A DNA stretch of 64,000 nt from Streptomyces sp. Act143. Its GTDB lineage: Bacteria > Actinomycetota > Actinomycetes > Streptomycetales > Streptomycetaceae. The position numbers and the translations under genes are program-made. The notes below the pieces were generated by a model. That model worked only from the letters and a program-made list of their open reading frames with translations, searched no databases and was not told where the DNA came from. Shown here piece after piece: positions 14,115 to 23,006 of the stretch (position 1 is the first letter of the stretch; the number at the start of each line of letters is the position of its first letter). The DNA is taken from contig NZ_QFRX01000001.1 of the NCBI RefSeq assembly GCF_003143935.1, positions 4,382,228 through 4,446,227 on the forward strand. The letters run 5' to 3'.

Positions 14115-17100
14115 GTGAGCTATCTGCGCCTGCCGCATCTGAGCGGTGACCTGTTGTGCTTCGTGGCCGAGGACGACCTGTGGCTGGCCCCCCTGGACGG
14201 AGCGGACCGCGCCTGGCGGCTCACCGTCGACCGCACCAAGGTGGGCCACCCGCGCTTCTGCCCCGACGGCCGCCGCATCGCGTACACGAGCTGGCGCAGC
14301 CTCGTCCCCGAGATCCATGTGGTGGACGTGGCAGGCGGCCCCGGCCGGCAGCTCACCTACTGGGGATCGCCGGACACCCAGGTGTGCGGCTGGACCCCCG
14401 CCGAGGGCGAGCGCGACGCCCAGATCCTCGCCGTCGCCTCCCACGGCGAGCCCTTCTCCTACTTCACATGGGCCTACAAGGTCCCCACCGACGGCAACCC
14501 CGGCCGCAAGCTCCCCTGGGGCCCGGTCTCCGACCTCCAGGTCGCCGACCTCGACGGCGAGCGCAGGACGCTGCTGCTCACCGGCACCCCACCGCACGAA
14601 CCGGCCGCCTGGAAGCGCTACCGCGGCGGCGCCACCGGCCGCCTGTGGCTGCACGGCCACCGCCTCCTGGAGGACCTCGACGGCCATCTGCACTCGCCCA
14701 TGTTCGTCGGCGGCCGGATCGCCTTCCTCTCCGACCACGAGGGCGTCGGCAACCTCTACTCGTGTGCGTACGACGGCACCGACCTGCGCCGCCACACCGA
14801 CCACGACGCCTTCTACGCCCGGCACGCGGCGAGCGACGGCACCCGGGTGGTGTACCAGTGCGCGGGCGACCTGTGGATCGTCGACGACCTGTCCCCGGCC
14901 GCCACGCCCCGCAGGCTCGACGTCCGGCTGAGCGGCCCGCGCGCGGGACGTCGCCCGTACCAGGTCCCGGCCGCCCAGCACGTGGACGGCGTCTCGGTCG
15001 ACGAGACGGGCCGCGCGAGTGCCGTCGTCGTCCGCGGCAGCCTGTACTGGCTGACCCACCGCGACGGCCCGGCCCGCACCATCACCGACACCCCGGGGGT
15101 ACGGGTCCGGCTCCCGGAGATGCTCGGCTCCGGCGGCCAGGTCGCCTACGTCACCGACGCGGAGGGCGAGGACGCGATCGAGATCGCCTACCTGCCGCGC
15201 GCGACCGGCGACCGCGCCCCGCGGCGGCTGGCCTCCGGCGCACTGGGCCGGGTCCTGGAGCTGGTCTCCGACCCGCAGGGCGAGCGCCTGGCCATCGCCT
15301 CCCACGACGGCCGACTCCTCCTCATCGACGCGACGGAGGACTCGGGCGGCGAGGTCACCGAGCTGATCCGGTCCGTCAACGGGCCGGTCCGCGACCTCGC
15401 CTTCTCCCCGGACGGCGCCTGGCTGACGTGGTCGCACCCGGGCATCGGCCGCTCGCTGCGCCAGATCAAGATGGCCCGCATCGCCCCGAAGGGGGGCGCG
15501 GACCGGCTGATGATCGTCGACGTCACCAACGGCCGCTTCGAGGACGAGAACCCGGTCTTCACCAGGGACGGCCGCTACCTCGCCTTCCTCTCCTGGCGGG
15601 GCTTCGACCCGGTGTACGACGTCCACACCGGCGACCTCTCCTTCCCGCTGGGCTGCCGCCCCTACCTGGTCCCGCTGTCCTCCGCGACCCCCTCCCCCTT
15701 CGCCCTGAACCCGGAAGGGCGCCCGGCGGCCGGCGGCCTGGACCCGGCGGAGGACGAGCCCGGCGACGGCAGCACGGTCACGGTCGAGGTGGAGGGGCTG
15801 GAGAGCCGGGTGACCCCGTTCCCGGTCAGCGCCTCCAAGTACTCCGCGCTGCACCCGGTGGCGGGCGGCGGACTCGTCTGGCTGCGCTGGCCGATCTCGG
15901 GCGCCCTGGGCGAGACCTTCGCCAACCCGGACGACACCAGCGGCCGCCCCACCCTGGAGTACTTCAACATCACCAAGGCGAAGAAGTCCGAACTCGTCGA
16001 CGACCTCGACTGGTTCGCGGTCAGCGGCGACGGCACGCGGCTGGTGGTCGTCGACGAGGGCGACCTGCGCGCGGTGCCCGCCACCGAGTCCGGCGACAGC
16101 GACTCCACCGTCTGGATCGACGCCCGCCGCATCCTGCACGAGGCCGACCCGGGCGCCGAGTGGCGGCAGTCGTACGAGGAGGCGGGCCGGATCATCCGCG
16201 CCTACTTCTGGGACCCCGGGATGTGCGGCATCGACTGGGACGCGGTCCTCGACCAGTACCGCCCGCTGGTCGAACGGGTCGCCACCCCGGACGAGTTCGC
16301 CGACCTGCTCCGCGAGGTCCTCGGCGAACTCGGCACCTCCCACGCCTACGTCACCGCCGCCCGCCGCAACGAGGGCCCGCCCCACTACCAGCGCCGGCAG
16401 GGCCTGCTGGGCGCCAACTTCGTGCGCAGGGACGACGGCTGGATGGTCAAGCGCATCCTCCCCGGAGACTCCTCCGACTCCAAGGCCCGCTCCCCGCTGG
16501 CCGGCACCGGCATCCGCGAGGGCGCGGTCCTCACCCACGTCGACGGCCGCCCGGTGGACCCGGTCACGGGCCCCTTCCCGCTGCTCGCCGGGGCGGGCGG
16601 TACGACGGTGGAGCTGACGTTCACCCCGGCGGAGGGCGAGGGCCGCTCCCGCCGGGTGGCCGTGGTCCCGCTCCTCGACGAACGCCCCCTGCGCTACCAG
16701 GACTGGGTGGCCAAACGCCGGGAGGTGGTACGGGAGTTGAGCGGCGGACGCTGCGGCTATCTGCACATCCCCGACATGGGCGGCTCGGGCTGGGCCCAGT
16801 TCAACAGGGACCTGCGCATGGAGGTCTCCCGGCCCGCCCTGATCGTGGACGTGCGCGGCAACGCCGGCGGCCACATCAGCGAACTGGTGGTGGAGAAGCT
16901 GACCCGCACGATCCTCGGCTGGGACCTGACGAGGAACGCCCAGCCGGTGTCGTACGCCTCCAACGCCCCGCGCGGCCCGGTGGTCGCCCTCGCGGACGAG
17001 GCGACCTCCTCCGACGGCGACATGATCACGGCCGCCTTCAAGCTGCTCAAGCTCGGCCCGGTGGTCGGCCAGCGCACCTGGGGCGGCGTCGTCGGCATGA

Positions 17101-17375
17101 CCGGACGGCACCAACTGGGCGACGGCACGGTGATCACGGTGCCGATGAACGCGGCGTGGTTCGACGCGTACGGCTGGAGCGTGGAGAACCGGGGCGTGAC
17201 CCCGGACCTGGAGGTCCTGCGCACCCCGCTGGACTGGGCGGAGGGACGGCACGCGCAGCTGGACGACGCGGTGCGGCTGGCGGTGGACCTGTTGACGACG
17301 ACGCCCCCGGCAGCCCCGCCGGACCACAGCGACGTACCGGACAGGTCGAGACCGAAACTGCCGCCGAGGTCCTGA
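14115..17375 (+). CDS. Tricorn protease homologue
   Basis: A 1086-aa tricorn-type serine protease that trims oligopeptides downstream of the proteasome or Clp. Residues about 1-330 form a beta-propeller and about 340-670 a second propeller. A C1 helical domain, a PDZ domain (about 760-850) and the C2 catalytic domain follow. The catalytic residues fall at almost the same numbers as in the Thermoplasma enzyme: His743 in LGTSHAYV, the Ser965/Ser966 pair in ATSSDGDM, and Glu1024 in VENRGV. GTG at 14115 is chosen because family members start with SYLRxPHL; the nearest GGGGAG is almost adjacent, so initiation may be leaderless. There is no signal peptide. Confidence 0.93.
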   Translation: MSYLRLPHLSGDLLCFVAEDDLWLAPLDGADRAWRLTVDRTKVGHPRFCPDGRRIAYTSWRSLVPEIHVVDVAGGPGRQLTYWGSPDTQVCGWTPAEGERDAQILAVASHGEPFSYFTWAYKVPTDGNPGRKLPWGPVSDLQVADLDGERRTLLLTGTPPHEPAAWKRYRGGATGRLWLHGHRLLEDLDGHLHSPMFVGGRIAFLSDHEGVGNLYSCAYDGTDLRRHTDHDAFYARHAASDGTRVVYQCAGDLWIVDDLSPAATPRRLDVRLSGPRAGRRPYQVPAAQHVDGVSVDETGRASAVVVRGSLYWLTHRDGPARTITDTPGVRVRLPEMLGSGGQVAYVTDAEGEDAIEIAYLPRATGDRAPRRLASGALGRVLELVSDPQGERLAIASHDGRLLLIDATEDSGGEVTELIRSVNGPVRDLAFSPDGAWLTWSHPGIGRSLRQIKMARIAPKGGADRLMIVDVTNGRFEDENPVFTRDGRYLAFLSWRGFDPVYDVHTGDLSFPLGCRPYLVPLSSATPSPFALNPEGRPAAGGLDPAEDEPGDGSTVTVEVEGLESRVTPFPVSASKYSALHPVAGGGLVWLRWPISGALGETFANPDDTSGRPTLEYFNITKAKKSELVDDLDWFAVSGDGTRLVVVDEGDLRAVPATESGDSDSTVWIDARRILHEADPGAEWRQSYEEAGRIIRAYFWDPGMCGIDWDAVLDQYRPLVERVATPDEFADLLREVLGELGTSHAYVTAARRNEGPPHYQRRQGLLGANFVRRDDGWMVKRILPGDSSDSKARSPLAGTGIREGAVLTHVDGRPVDPVTGPFPLLAGAGGTTVELTFTPAEGEGRSRRVAVVPLLDERPLRYQDWVAKRREVVRELSGGRCGYLHIPDMGGSGWAQFNRDLRMEVSRPALIVDVRGNAGGHISELVVEKLTRTILGWDLTRNAQPVSYASNAPRGPVVALADEATSSDGDMITAAFKLLKLGPVVGQRTWGGVVGMTGRHQLGDGTVITVPMNAAWFDAYGWSVENRGVTPDLEVLRTPLDWAEGRHAQLDDAVRLAVDLLTTTPPAAPPDHSDVPDRSRPKLPPRS

Positions 17376-17490
17376 GCCACGGGGCCCGCAACGCCGCAGG
17401 CTGGGCACGGGAAACTGCGCGCCCAGCCGCCACCGGCCGTCACCCGGCAGTACCCCCGACGGCGCAACGCACCTCAGAACAGCAACGCGA

Positions 17491-17525
17491 ACATGGGGCG
17501 CCCTCAACCTCAGGGCACCCCATGT
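17491..17525. terminator. Bidirectional terminator between tricorn and small gene
   Basis: ACATGGGG-C-GCCCT pairs with AGGGC-A-CCCCATGT around a 7-nt loop (13 pairs, one mismatch). It lies between convergent genes. The adjacent stretch 17376-17490 shows no gene. Confidence 0.75.
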
Positions 17526-17551
17526 TCAACGGCCGAAGCCGAGCGCAGCGA

Positions 17552-17731
17552 CTACGCGTCGTAGTCCTGGTCGAGACGGTCGTGCTCCTCCTGCTGGAGG
17601 CGCTCCATCTCCTCGTCCCGCTGCTGACCACGCTGCTGGCCGCGCTGCTGGGCCTGCTCCCTGGCCTGCTGGGCCTTCTGCTTGGCCTGCTCCTGCCACT
17701 GCTCGGACTTGTCCTGGTCCTTCATACCCAT
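17552..17731 (-). CDS. Small Gln/Glu-rich coiled-coil protein
   Basis: A 59-aa ORF below usual length cut-offs. It starts MGMKDQDKSEQW and continues as a near-uninterrupted amphipathic helix of Gln, Ala, Arg and Glu (EQAKQKAQQAREQAQQ then RGQQRGQQRDEEMERLQQEE), ending DQDYDA. The charge-and-heptad pattern predicts a soluble coiled coil. GGGAG lies 9 nt before ATG at 17731; a second ATG is two codons in. I have seen similar short proteins in Streptomyces genomes but know no function. Codon choice (GAG, CAG, CGC) is strongly GC3, supporting coding. Confidence 0.7.
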   Translation of the reverse strand: MGMKDQDKSEQWQEQAKQKAQQAREQAQQRGQQRGQQRDEEMERLQQEEHDRLDQDYDA

Positions 17732-17819
17732 GTGGGTTCACTCCCGTAGTGGGTGGGGGAAGAGCCCCGAGCCGGGGCCTCGACCAGATTCACACGACCG
17801 GACACAGTGCGCATTTCGA

Positions 17820-18704
17820 TCAGTTACGGCGCGTAGCGCGCGCCTCCTCATCAGCCGCCCCACCTGCGCCGACGAGTCCGACCCGCATGCCCTCCAACCG
17901 GTCCCCGAACCGCCGCACCTCCCGCTGCCCGACCGTCCCGATGAGGCCCGGCAGCCAGCCGCGTACGCCCTGCATGCCGCGCAGCCACCACTGTCCGTAG
18001 ACGTGGCTGGAGCGCCGCTCGATGCCGGCCACGATCCGGTCGACCGCCGGACCCAGCGGATACGTCTTGTTGGACGGCCACGGCAGCCGCTGCCGCAACT
18101 CCCGCATGACGTCGTCCTGATCGGCCCCGCGCACCATGTCCGTGTCGGTCCACGACAGATACCCGACCCCGACCCGCACGCCCTTGTACCCGACCTCGGC
18201 CCGCAGGCTGTGCGCGTACGCCTCCACGCCCGACTTGGACGCGCAGTACGCGGTCATCATCGGCGCCGGGGTGATGGCCGCCAGCGAGGCGATCTGCAGC
18301 AGGTACCCCCGGCTCTCCGTCAGCACCGGCAGGAAGGCGCGCGCGGTCACGGCCGACCCGATGAGGTTGACCTCGATGACCCGCCGCCACGCCTCCGGGT
18401 CGGACTCCACGAAGGGTCCGCCGGTGGCCACACCGGCGTTGGCGACGACGATGTCGACCTTCCCGAACCGCTCCTTGACCTCCGCCGCGACCCGCGCCAT
18501 CGCCTCGTGGTCCGTGACGTCGGCGTGCCAGTGGCCGCTGTCACTGTGCAGCCGCTCGGAGACCTGCTTGAGGGCGTCGGGCTCCAGGCCGACCAGCGCC
18601 ACCTTCACCCCGCGCGCCGACAGCTTCCGCGCCAGCAGCTCCCCGACACCGCGCGCGGCGCCCGTGACGACGGCGACCTGTCCTTCGAGTCCCACCCGGC
18701 TCAT
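17820..18704 (-). CDS. Short-chain dehydrogenase/reductase
   Basis: A 294-aa classical SDR. Residues 8-20 hold the NAD(P) motif TGAARGVG, NAG is in VVANAGVATGG, the catalytic Ser is near IASLAAITP, and YCASK supplies Tyr and Lys. The C-terminus is longer than usual and basic. The start ATG overlaps the hydrolase stop (ATGA), making it the third gene of a coupled operon. By analogy with cyclohexanol-type pathways it could oxidise the alcohol that feeds the neighbouring Baeyer-Villiger enzyme; this is inference. Confidence 0.92.
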   Translation of the reverse strand: MSRVGLEGQVAVVTGAARGVGELLARKLSARGVKVALVGLEPDALKQVSERLHSDSGHWHADVTDHEAMARVAAEVKERFGKVDIVVANAGVATGGPFVESDPEAWRRVIEVNLIGSAVTARAFLPVLTESRGYLLQIASLAAITPAPMMTAYCASKSGVEAYAHSLRAEVGYKGVRVGVGYLSWTDTDMVRGADQDDVMRELRQRLPWPSNKTYPLGPAVDRIVAGIERRSSHVYGQWWLRGMQGVRGWLPGLIGTVGQREVRRFGDRLEGMRVGLVGAGGAADEEARATRRN

Positions 18705-19642
18705 GCGCCCTCCTCCACCTTCTCCGCGGTCTTCTCCTCGACCGTCACATACGTCGTCACCAGTTCCCGGATGCGCCCGCTGACCAGCTCCGGCGCCTCG
18801 ACCGGCGTCATGTGCCCGAGCCCCGGCAGCTCGGTGGTGCCCACGCAGTCCGGCAGCGCGGCGGCCAGCGTCCGCGCGTGCACCGGTGGCGTCAGCCGGT
18901 CGGCGGTCCCGACGACGACGGCCGTCGGCACCCGCAACTCCCTTACACCGTGGTCGAGATCGAGCAGGTCGAGCACCTGCGACCAGGCGTGCCGTACCTT
19001 GCGCGGGCAGGCGTGCACGATCCGCGCGCACGCCTCCACCATGTGCGGGGCCGAACCCGGCCCCATCGTCGCGTACCTGAGAATCCGCCGGGCGAGCGGA
19101 GTGACCGGCCCGAGCGGCGCCCGTGACCCGAGCACCTGCTTCGTCAGCCAGGTCCGCAGCCGCCCGGGGCGCAGGGGCAGGACGGTGGACTCGGCGACCA
19201 GCTGCGACGCCCCCGTGCTGCACAGCAGGACGGCGACCGCGTGCTCCCGGAAGCCGGGCCGCGCCGCGGCGGCCATCACCGTCATCCCGCCCATGGAGTG
19301 CCCGGCGATCACGGCCTTCTCCCCCGGTGCGAGGGTCGCCGCCAGCACGGCTTCCAGGTCGTCGGCGAGCGCGTCCGCACTGCACGCCGGGCTCGCCGGA
19401 CTGCGTCCGTGGCCGCGCTGGTCGTAGGCGACGACCCGGTGGTCGACGGCGAGGTCCCGGATCTGCGCCGCCCAGAAGGCGGTCGAGCAGGTCCAGCCAT
19501 GGGCGAGGACGACGGCGGGGGCACCCTCGGGGCCGTGGACCTCGACGTGGAGACGGGCCCCGTCGGCGGAGACGGCGGTCAGTTCACGGGCGGGGGCGGG
19601 CGGGGCGTAGGGCCCGGACACGACGGACATCAGCCGGCTCAC
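18701..19642 (-). CDS. Alpha/beta hydrolase
   Basis: A 313-aa alpha/beta-hydrolase. The oxyanion motif HGWTC, the nucleophile elbow GHSMGG (Ser), the acid near VVGTADRLTP and the catalytic His in LGHMTPVEAP are all present. GTG at 19642 overlaps the stop of the monooxygenase gene by GTGA; an in-frame ATG four codons later is the alternative. Placed between a Baeyer-Villiger oxygenase and an SDR, it is the obvious candidate to hydrolyse the ester or lactone product. Confidence 0.92.
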   Translation of the reverse strand: MSRLMSVVSGPYAPPAPARELTAVSADGARLHVEVHGPEGAPAVVLAHGWTCSTAFWAAQIRDLAVDHRVVAYDQRGHGRSPASPACSADALADDLEAVLAATLAPGEKAVIAGHSMGGMTVMAAAARPGFREHAVAVLLCSTGASQLVAESTVLPLRPGRLRTWLTKQVLGSRAPLGPVTPLARRILRYATMGPGSAPHMVEACARIVHACPRKVRHAWSQVLDLLDLDHGVRELRVPTAVVVGTADRLTPPVHARTLAAALPDCVGTTELPGLGHMTPVEAPELVSGRIRELVTTYVTVEEKTAEKVEEGA

Positions 19643-21273
19643 GCGGACACCTCGTCCTTCTCGTCTTCCTTGCGCTTCCCGGCCTTCGCGGCCTGCGCGG
19701 CCTGCGCGGCCTGTTCCGCCGCCCCGGCCTGCGCCGCGGCCCGCTCCTCGGCCGCCTTCGGGGCGCGGATCACCTCGTACTCCGTGATGTCCACGCGCCG
19801 CGTCGCCCGCCGGAACTCGCTCGTCGTCCCGGGCCAGATGGTGGTGTTGCGGCCGTTCGCGTCGAGGTACCAGCTGGTGCAGCCGCCGGTGTTCCACACC
19901 GTGCGCTTCATCCGCTCCTGCACCCGCCGGTTCCAGGCGCCCACGGCGCTCGGCCGGGCGTCGAGGGCGGCGCGTCCGCCGAGGACGTCCAACTGCCGTA
20001 CGAAGTCGGCCATGTAGTTGAGCTGGGACTCGATCATCAGGATCATCGAGGAGTTCCCGAGCCCGGTGTTGGGGCCGATGATGGTCATCCAGTTCGGGAA
20101 CCCGGTGGCGGAGGCGCCGCGCAGGGCCTCCATGCCGCCCTTCCACACCTCGGCGAGGGTCCTGCCCTCCGCGCCCACGACCCGCTCGGCGATGGGCATG
20201 TCGGTGACGTGGAAGCCGGTGCCGAAGACGATGGCGTCCACCTCGGTCTCGGTGCCGTCGGCGGCGACGAGGGTGGAGCCGCGCACGGCCTGCAGACCGC
20301 TGGCGACGACATCCACGTTGGGCCGGGCGAGCGCCGGGTAGTACTCGCTGCTCAGCAGGATGCGCTTGCAGCCGATGCGGTAGTCGGGGGTGAGCTTGGC
20401 GCGCAGGGCCGGGTCCTTGATGGCGCGCCCCATGTTCCGCTTCGCCAACTGCTCGACGAACCCGAGCTGGTCGGGGTGCTTGGTGAACGCGGAGACCTGC
20501 AGCTCCCTGATGCCCCAGAGCAGTCCGCGCCGGGCCTGCCCGGTGAACGGCAGCGCCCGGTGCAGGGCGCGTTCGGCGCCGGTGATGGCGCGGTCCATGC
20601 GGGGCATGACCCAGGGCGGGGTGCGCTGGAAGAGGGTGAGCCGGTCGACCTGCGGCTGGATGGCGGGCACGATCTGGATCGCGGAGGCCCCGGTCCCGAC
20701 CATGGCGACACGCTTGCCGCGCAGGTCGTAGTCGTGGTCCCAGCGGGCGGAGTGGAAGACCTTGCCCGGGAAGGAGTCGAGCCCGGGGATCTCGGGGATC
20801 TTGGGGTCGGACAGCGGCCCGGTGGCGGAGACGACGACGTCGGCGCGGAGCCGTCCGCCGCCGCTGATCTCGATGTCCCAGCAGAGCCGCTCCGCGTCCC
20901 AGGTCATCCGCAGCACTTCGGAGTCGAGGCGGATGTGCGGCCGCAGGTGGAAGACGTCGGCGACGTGCTCCAGATAGGCCCGGATGTGCTCCTGCCCGGA
21001 GAAGGTGCGCGGCCAGTCGGGGTTGGGTGCGAAGGAGAACGAATAGAGATGGGAGGGCACGTCGCAGGCGCATCCGGGGTAGCTGTTGTCCCGCCAGGTG
21101 CCGCCGACGCTGCTCGCCCGTTCCAGCACGACGAAGTCGGTGACACCCTCCCGCCGCAGCCGTACGGCGGCCCCGAGTCCGCCGAACCCGGACCCGATCA
21201 CCGCCACCCGCACATGTTCGCGCCCGCCCTCGTGCTCGTGCCCGCCCTCGTGCTCGCCCTCGTGTTCGGTCAT
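19639..21273 (-). CDS. Flavin-containing Baeyer-Villiger-type monooxygenase
   Basis: A 544-aa flavoprotein. The FAD-binding motif is VIGSGFGGLG (residues about 25-34), the NADPH-binding motif is VGTGASA near 190, and FPGKVFHSARWDHD matches the Baeyer-Villiger fingerprint FxGxxxHxxxW. It oxidises ketones or aldehydes to esters or lactones using NADPH and O2. The start is ATG with GTGGAGG seven bases upstream. Odd features are an N-terminal tail of His/Glu/Gly repeats (residues 3-20) that looks like a metal ligand, and an Ala/Lys/Glu low-complexity tail. It is the first gene of a three-gene operon divergent from merR. Confidence 0.92.
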   Translation of the reverse strand: MTEHEGEHEGGHEHEGGREHVRVAVIGSGFGGLGAAVRLRREGVTDFVVLERASSVGGTWRDNSYPGCACDVPSHLYSFSFAPNPDWPRTFSGQEHIRAYLEHVADVFHLRPHIRLDSEVLRMTWDAERLCWDIEISGGGRLRADVVVSATGPLSDPKIPEIPGLDSFPGKVFHSARWDHDYDLRGKRVAMVGTGASAIQIVPAIQPQVDRLTLFQRTPPWVMPRMDRAITGAERALHRALPFTGQARRGLLWGIRELQVSAFTKHPDQLGFVEQLAKRNMGRAIKDPALRAKLTPDYRIGCKRILLSSEYYPALARPNVDVVASGLQAVRGSTLVAADGTETEVDAIVFGTGFHVTDMPIAERVVGAEGRTLAEVWKGGMEALRGASATGFPNWMTIIGPNTGLGNSSMILMIESQLNYMADFVRQLDVLGGRAALDARPSAVGAWNRRVQERMKRTVWNTGGCTSWYLDANGRNTTIWPGTTSEFRRATRRVDITEYEVIRAPKAAEERAAAQAGAAEQAAQAAQAAKAGKRKEDEKDEVSA

Positions 21274-21300
21274 GCCGAAGCCTCCACGCCTTTCGGACTC

Positions 21301-21318
21301 CGCCAGTGAACACTGGCG
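21301..21318. promoter_or_regulatory. 18-bp palindrome in the monooxygenase/merR intergenic region
   Basis: CGCCAGTGAACACTGGCG is an 8-2-8 perfect inverted repeat starting 28 nt upstream of the monooxygenase ATG. It is the best operator candidate for the divergent MerR regulator, though the typical MerR 19-bp promoter spacer is not evident. Confidence 0.65.
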
Positions 21319-21402
21319 CAATGGGAGGGTAGAGCAGCTCCGTACCGATGGGTAGGGGGTGAGGGAAGGAAAGTTACCGGCGGTACAACATAGGCTGCGG
21401 GC

Positions 21403-22077
21403 GTGACAGGGGCTGACGGACGACGCGAGTACCGCATGGAAGAGCTGGCCGGACTGGCCGGCATCACGGTGCGCACCCTGCGCTTCTACCGCGAGCGCAA
21501 ACTGATTCCGCCGCCCCGCCGCGAGGGCCGTATCGCCTGGTACGACGACCACCACCTGGCCCGCCTGCGCACGATCGCGGCCCTCCTGGAACGCGGCCAC
21601 ACCCTCACCGGCATCGCGGAACTCGCCGAGGCCCTGGACCACGGCCGCGACGTGGCGGACCTGCTGGGTGTGGACCCGCCCTCGGAGGAGGAACCGGTCC
21701 ACCTCACCCCGGAGGAACTCGCCGCCCGCTTCGAGGGCCAGGTCACCCCCGAGAACCTCGCCGCCGCCCTCGACCTCGGCTACCTCGGCACCGACGGCGG
21801 CGAGATCGTCCACATCAGCCGCCGCCTGCTCGACGTCTCCTCCGCCCTGGTCGCGGAGGGCATCCCCCTCGCGGAGGTCCTGGCCGCCGGCAAACGCGTC
21901 CGCGACCACGTCGACGAACTGGCGGAGATGTTCACCGACCTGGTCCTCCGCCACGCCACGGAGAACGACCTGGAACGCCTGCGCCCGCTCGCGCGGAGCG
22001 TGGTGGAGGCGGAGCTGTCGCTGGCACTGGACCGGCGGTTGCGCAAGCAGAGCGGCGGCCGGGGGCCGGAGTCCTAG
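21403..22077 (+). CDS. MerR family transcriptional regulator
   Basis: A 224-aa regulator with an N-terminal MerR winged helix-turn-helix (YRMEELAGLAGITVRTLRFYRERKL, residues about 9-33) and a longer C-terminal helical domain with no obvious Cys cluster, arguing against metal sensing. GTG at 21403 has no Shine-Dalgarno but follows TAGGCT by 6 nt, a leaderless pattern. It is divergent from the monooxygenase operon and is its likely regulator. Confidence 0.9.
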   Translation: MTGADGRREYRMEELAGLAGITVRTLRFYRERKLIPPPRREGRIAWYDDHHLARLRTIAALLERGHTLTGIAELAEALDHGRDVADLLGVDPPSEEEPVHLTPEELAARFEGQVTPENLAAALDLGYLGTDGGEIVHISRRLLDVSSALVAEGIPLAEVLAAGKRVRDHVDELAEMFTDLVLRHATENDLERLRPLARSVVEAELSLALDRRLRKQSGGRGPES

Positions 22078-22110
22078 GGCCTGTGTGATGTCGTGATCAG
22101 CCAGGGGGTT

Positions 22111-22129
22111 CGGGCCCCGGCGGGGCCCG
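22111..22129. terminator. Hairpin between merR and xthA
   Basis: CGGGCCCC-GGC-GGGGCCCG, an 8-bp GC stem between convergent genes. Confidence 0.6.
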
Positions 22130-22136
22130 TTCCGTT

Positions 22137-22940
22137 CTAGAGGTCGTAGACCACGGTCACCGGCGCATGGTCCGACCAGCGCTCGGCATGCGTGGCCGCC
22201 CGCTCCACGAACCCCTTGACCGCCTTAGCGGCCAGGCCGGGAGTCGAGACGTGGTAGTCGATGCGCCAACCCGTGTCGTTGTCGAAGGCCCGCCCCCGGT
22301 ACGACCACCACGAGTACGGCCCCTCGACCTCGGGGTGCAGCGCCCGCACCACGTCGACGTACCCGCCGTCCCCCGCGTCCAGGACCCGCGTCAGCCACTC
22401 CCGCTCCTCCGGCAGGAAGCCGGAGCTCTTCTGGTTGGCGCGCCAGTTCTTCAGGTCGGCCGGCTGGTGGGCGATGTTCCAGTCGCCGCAGACGACGACC
22501 TCGCGGCCGTCGGCGGCGGCACGCTCGCGCAGGCCCTTGAGGTACGCCAGGAACTCGCCCATGAAGCGGACCTTCTCGTCCTGACGCTCGGTGCCGACCT
22601 CCCCGGAGGGGAGGTACAGGGAGGCGACCGTCACACCGGGCAGGTCGACCTCGACGTACCGCCCGCTGGTGTCGAACTCGCTCGACCCGAAGCCGACCTG
22701 AACGCGGTCGGGCTCGCGGCGGGTGTAGAGGGAGACACCGGCGCGCCCCTTGGCGGCCGCGGGCGCGTGCACGACGTGCCAGCCCTCGGGCGCGCGGACC
22801 TCCTCGGGCAGCTGCTGCGGCTCGGCGCGCACCTCCTGCAGGCAGAGCACGTCGGCGGAGGTGCCGGCGAGCCACTCCACGAAGCCCTTCTTCGCGGCGG
22901 CGCGGAGTCCGTTCACATTCGCACTGGTCACTGTGAGCAC
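22137..22940 (-). CDS. xthA: Exodeoxyribonuclease III / AP endonuclease
   Basis: A 267-aa EEP-family nuclease for base-excision repair. The signatures are SANVNGLRAA at the N-terminus, LCLQEV with the metal-binding Glu, GDWNIAHQPADL with catalytic Asp/Asn, and C-terminal WRIDYH plus SDHAPV with the active-site Asp-His. GTG at 22940 has no Shine-Dalgarno but follows TAGGGT by exactly 6 nt, supporting a leaderless start. It converges on merR and diverges from the GNAT gene. Confidence 0.93.
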   Translation of the reverse strand: MLTVTSANVNGLRAAAKKGFVEWLAGTSADVLCLQEVRAEPQQLPEEVRAPEGWHVVHAPAAAKGRAGVSLYTRREPDRVQVGFGSSEFDTSGRYVEVDLPGVTVASLYLPSGEVGTERQDEKVRFMGEFLAYLKGLRERAAADGREVVVCGDWNIAHQPADLKNWRANQKSSGFLPEEREWLTRVLDAGDGGYVDVVRALHPEVEGPYSWWSYRGRAFDNDTGWRIDYHVSTPGLAAKAVKGFVERAATHAERWSDHAPVTVVYDL

Positions 22941-23006
22941 CAGGGCACCCTACCCGCACCTTGGACCGAGTCCTGTTCTGGACCACCTTGGCTTACCGTT
23001 TCCGAC

